From an uncultured Clostridia bacterium (GTDB lineage: Bacteria; Bacillota; Clostridia; Saccharofermentanales; Saccharofermentanaceae): DNA of 64,000 nt. Position numbers and translations under genes: made by a program. The DNA lies in NCBI GenBank assembly GCA_946407705.1, contig CAMJPC010000004.1:124001-188000 (forward strand). The letters are read 5' to 3'. This document shows positions 62,601 through 64,000 of this stretch, in pieces. A model generated the notes under the pieces. The model did not search any database. It was not told where the DNA came from and was given only the letters and a program-made list of their open reading frames with translations. The stretch's first letter is position 1. The number at the start of each line of letters is the position of its first letter.

Positions 62601-63569
62601 TCCGGAATCACCAACGTTAATATTTCTAAGAGCGTAACGAGTATCAAGGATAATGCTTTCAATAACTGCAATGCGATTGCAAGGGTGTATTTCGGCGGCA
62701 CGGAAGCTGACTGGAATAAAATAAACATCGGTACCGGCAATGACAAATTAGTTAATGCTGCAAGGACATGTGATTGTTATTCTGTTGTCGTTGCCAATAC
62801 GATAAACGGTACTGTTAAGGTGACTCCTGAATATGCACAGGCCGGTGACACTATTACCATTGATGTCACGCCTGATCCGGGATATGTACTTGATAAGATC
62901 CTGGTTGACGGAAATGCCATTACCGGAAATACATTTACAATGTGCGACGGAAATATGACTGTTACCGTTACTTTCAGGTTAAAGCCGCTCGCTCTTAATG
63001 AAACGGGTGTTTCAGGTGATTATGAGTACAAGGTTACGAATGCCGCGACTAACGGTACCGGTACTGTAACGCTTATCGGTGTGATCAATGTTAATCCAAC
63101 CGTTGTTGTTCCGAATACGGTTGTATTAAACGGATACTCGTACAGGGTTACCAGGATAGCTGCCACGGCATTCTATAGGAATACGCTTATCAAGTCGGTC
63201 TATATCGGAGCTTTTGTAACCGTTATCGAGAGTAAGGCATTCTATGGCTGCTCTTATCTGGTTAAGGTCTATGGCGGATTAAGACTCCAGATAATCGGAA
63301 CAAACGCGTTCGCATACTGTGCAAGACTTAAGGTCTTCTCGATCGCTTCGGCGGCTCTTAAGAAGATCGGACCTGCAGCGTTCTATAAGGATAAGTTGCT
63401 TAAGACTCTTTATCTTCAGAAAACCATAAGGCTTTCCAAGGCAGGCGTTAAGAAGTCGCTTTACGGATCTTCCGTTAAAGTCGTTAAAGTCAAGAAGTCT
63501 AAAGTCAAGAAGTATAAGAAGTACTTTAAGAAGTCTAACTCAGGAAAGAAAGTTAAGGTAAAGAAATAA
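59613..63569 (+). CDS. Secreted surface protein: repeat stalk, transglutaminase-like domain, BspA-type LRRs
   Basis: A protein of 1318 residues. A signal peptide (1-26, likely cut after VSA) is followed by a Glu/Thr/Lys/Pro/Ser stalk of imperfect repeats (about 30-205; EPAESKETKPAETKA). A transglutaminase-like domain follows with the triad Cys476, His509 (GGGHMWN) and Asp525. Two blocks of BspA-type leucine-rich repeats (about 600-810 and 900-1040; TTIGNYAFSGC), a beta-repeat domain (about 1055-1115) and a third LRR-like block end in a Lys-rich tail. No LPXTG anchor is present. aaaggag precedes the ATG. Likely host or polymer contact, by inference. Confidence 0.88.
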   Translation: MKIKRLTAFLVSMAMIIGMMPTIVSANTIVFESEEPAMEETSETKKPESSKPKATEPSKPKETKPAETKAAEPAESKETKPAETKASEPAESKETKPAETKAEDPSEPSKTEPSETKATEPAESKDTQPSETKETETSESKETEPSDTKGSEPAESKDTQPAETTETENSESKETEPAATKETEPSESGETEPSESSGDEKTEADKDEGDDYAEGKFPDYISRFSGPSDNDALFNRYAESKLYPRSITRRRSNSCGDQLSGLTKTIYDQSINQIKKIANGERESAYVLIDLSNCSNEEKYWSKSQLGVNTIVSGGKITIEAENAVSNEFRKLHNALLNDLPYEMYWHDKTGTGGMGVAGFWYSADNTKGVTSRDPTFLLVFYVAGAYAKGPADEDGRYTDIDNTKISKVNHAVNKAKSIVSNAKAKSDYDKLKYYHNQICAMVTYDHDAVDNNRDYGDPWQLISAFDDDPSTDIVCEGYSKAFKYLCDLTVFNRNITCLTVSGDCGGGHMWNVVKMPDGKNYLVDVTNDDYGCVGYPNKLFLRGYKSGSYPKYSFNCLLSNGNPMTYIYDKDTLLSFTKAELTISSTDYVDTSVVVASGKCGDNLNWSLNDEGILTITGSGAMYDWDSTTIPWLSHVSKIKMVVLPDGVTTIGNYAFSGCANLFEISIPSGVTKIGEYAFSGCIGIADIALPANLISVGASAFRGCTGIKSMTIPNGITVIPDGLFYACVNLTEVALSDGVISIGNNAFYNCPNLTGFTMPSGINAVGGGAFYNCSKLSKISFADKNVSIGADAFRGCSGLTFVLIRPGSYSTTAFPNINAGIFHYYYDLTYANDGLGSVSGQNRTYGTDVIELGFAPAAHYEFLKVTWTSGSKTVELKANENGKYVMPDVTSSATSATIKAYFTFSSASGQINENLSWSLDKQGNLVITGTGAMPDWTSASVVPWNEFRAYIKVVMISDAITTIGDYAFCNCPGITSVAVSNNVTSIGKNAFANCSGITNVNISKSVTSIKDNAFNNCNAIARVYFGGTEADWNKINIGTGNDKLVNAARTCDCYSVVVANTINGTVKVTPEYAQAGDTITIDVTPDPGYVLDKILVDGNAITGNTFTMCDGNMTVTVTFRLKPLALNETGVSGDYEYKVTNAATNGTGTVTLIGVINVNPTVVVPNTVVLNGYSYRVTRIAATAFYRNTLIKSVYIGAFVTVIESKAFYGCSYLVKVYGGLRLQIIGTNAFAYCARLKVFSIASAALKKIGPAAFYKDKLLKTLYLQKTIRLSKAGVKKSLYGSSVKVVKVKKSKVKKYKKYFKKSNSGKKVKVKK
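59740..60230 (+). repeat. Tandem coding repeats of the surface-protein stalk
   Basis: Degenerate in-phase repeats of about 24 and 48 bases coding for alternating ExK/PxE units. The repeats differ at third positions, so they are old and kept at protein level. Such DNA can vary in copy number by slippage. Confidence 0.75.
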
Positions 63570-63595
63570 TTAATTATATAAGCCGAGTCGCTTTT

Positions 63596-63628
63596 TGCAC
63601 CTGCAGTAAAATGCAGGTGCATTTATTT
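63596..63628 (+). terminator. Intrinsic terminator after the surface-protein gene
   Basis: Ten-base perfect stem tgcacctgca/tgcaggtgca with a six-base loop and a T-rich tail. Confidence 0.88.
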
Positions 63629-63678
63629 GCTTTTGAGAGTACAATTAAGAGCGATTTTGTCTTTTAGGAGCTACGCAG

Positions 63679-64000
63679 ATGATTTGCGATACGATATTGG
63701 ATGCAGTTGGAAATACCCCGCTTATCAGGCTTCACCGCATGGTAAAGCCCGGTTTCGCCGAAGTCCTCGTTAAGTTTGAGGGCCTTGAAGTCGGAGGTTC
63801 CATAAAGACCCGTACCGCTCTGAGGATGATCGAGCAGGCCGAAAAAGACGGAAAGATCGATAAAGACAGCATCATCGTGGAGCCGACAAGCGGAAACCAG
63901 GGAATAGGCCTTGCTCTTATCGGCGCTGTAAAAGGCTATAAGACAGTCATTATAATGCCTGACTCCGTAAGCGAGGAGAGACGTAAGCTTGTTCAGCATT
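63679..64000 (+). CDS. cysK: Cysteine synthase family protein (5' part, cut by window end)
   Basis: PLP-dependent O-acetylserine sulfhydrylase-like enzyme, forming cysteine from O-acetylserine and sulfide. The first 107 residues are visible: AVGNTPLIRLHRM, the PLP lysine in GGSIKTRTALRM (commonly GSVKDR), the PTSGNQGIGLA loop (commonly SGNTG) and MPDSVSEERRKL. The substitutions suggest a divergent subgroup that may use another substrate. ggag lies ahead of the ATG. The gene continues beyond the window. Confidence 0.85.
   Translation, partial: MICDTILDAVGNTPLIRLHRMVKPGFAEVLVKFEGLEVGGSIKTRTALRMIEQAEKDGKIDKDSIIVEPTSGNQGIGLALIGAVKGYKTVIIMPDSVSEERRKLVQH

Overview
This window looks like chromosome from a low-to-mid GC Firmicute, most likely a Clostridia-class anaerobe. 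The evidence is the gene content: an L27 precursor with a cleavable leader next to its protease Prp, SepF, AddAB, MutS2, YitT, YqhQ (DUF1385), DUF951 and an Smr-type recombination protein. Promoters read well against the vegetative consensus, and purine-rich ribosome-binding sites precede most genes. The family cannot be fixed from this stretch alone. A large BspA/transglutaminase surface protein would fit a gut or rumen habitat, but that is inference. I see no tRNA, rRNA, insertion sequence, prophage, integrase or CRISPR array, and no gene-free stretch longer than about 300 bases.

Layout. 1-4.2 kb: end of an unknown gene, pgi, yitT, a P-loop kinase and a membrane protein on the minus strand. 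4.2-6.6 kb: a small operon of NAD(P)HX epimerase, a sugar-isomerase-like TIM barrel and an FMN hydroxyacid dehydrogenase. 6.7-10.8 kb, minus: a GGDEF protein and leuS. 10.9-14.4 kb: mreB, a long-armed rho, and rpmE with its own structured leader. 14.5-21.1 kb: yqhQ-prmC-DUF951, a VOC protein (minus), ybaK, and murC with a large membrane protein. 21.1-25.2 kb: rplU-prp-rpmA, a terminator, obgE, then a PAP2 gene and a pfkB-type kinase. 25.2-31.6 kb: uvrB-dnaE-sirtuin behind a promoter that carries a LexA-type SOS box. 31.7-36.4 kb: pfkA, mutS2, a CPBP protease and a Cys-rich membrane peptide. 36.4-38.2 kb: MarR, acyl carrier protein and lipid kinase. 38.3-43.3 kb: a methionine-gamma-lyase-like gene, a HlyD-like membrane protein, yggS and sepF. 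43.4-48.1 kb: a DUF47 protein, a binding-protein/GGDEF fusion and flotillin (minus). 48.3-50.9 kb: an ArsR-controlled metal-efflux operon with a consensus promoter and a palindromic operator. 50.9-58.4 kb: addB-addA. 58.4-59.5 kb, minus: tadA-yfcE. 59.6-63.6 kb: the surface protein. 63.7 kb to the end: a truncated cysteine synthase.

How the parts fit. Most of this is core machinery: glycolysis (pgi, pfkA, a pfkB-type kinase), translation (L21, L27, L31, LeuS, PrmC, TadA, YbaK), DNA repair and replication (UvrB, DnaE, MutS2, AddAB), and envelope or division (MreB, MurC, SepF). The accessory layer is two GGDEF proteins, the metal-efflux operon, flotillin and the secreted LRR protein. I did not find a clearly new multi-gene system. 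The best leads are regulatory (SOS box over uvrB-dnaE, L31 and L21 leaders, a terminator over the obgE ribosome-binding region, a possible leaderless tadA) and architectural (AddB without Walker A, the Rho arm, the surface protein, the Cys-rich peptide beside CPBP, and the three-gene redox/sugar operon).
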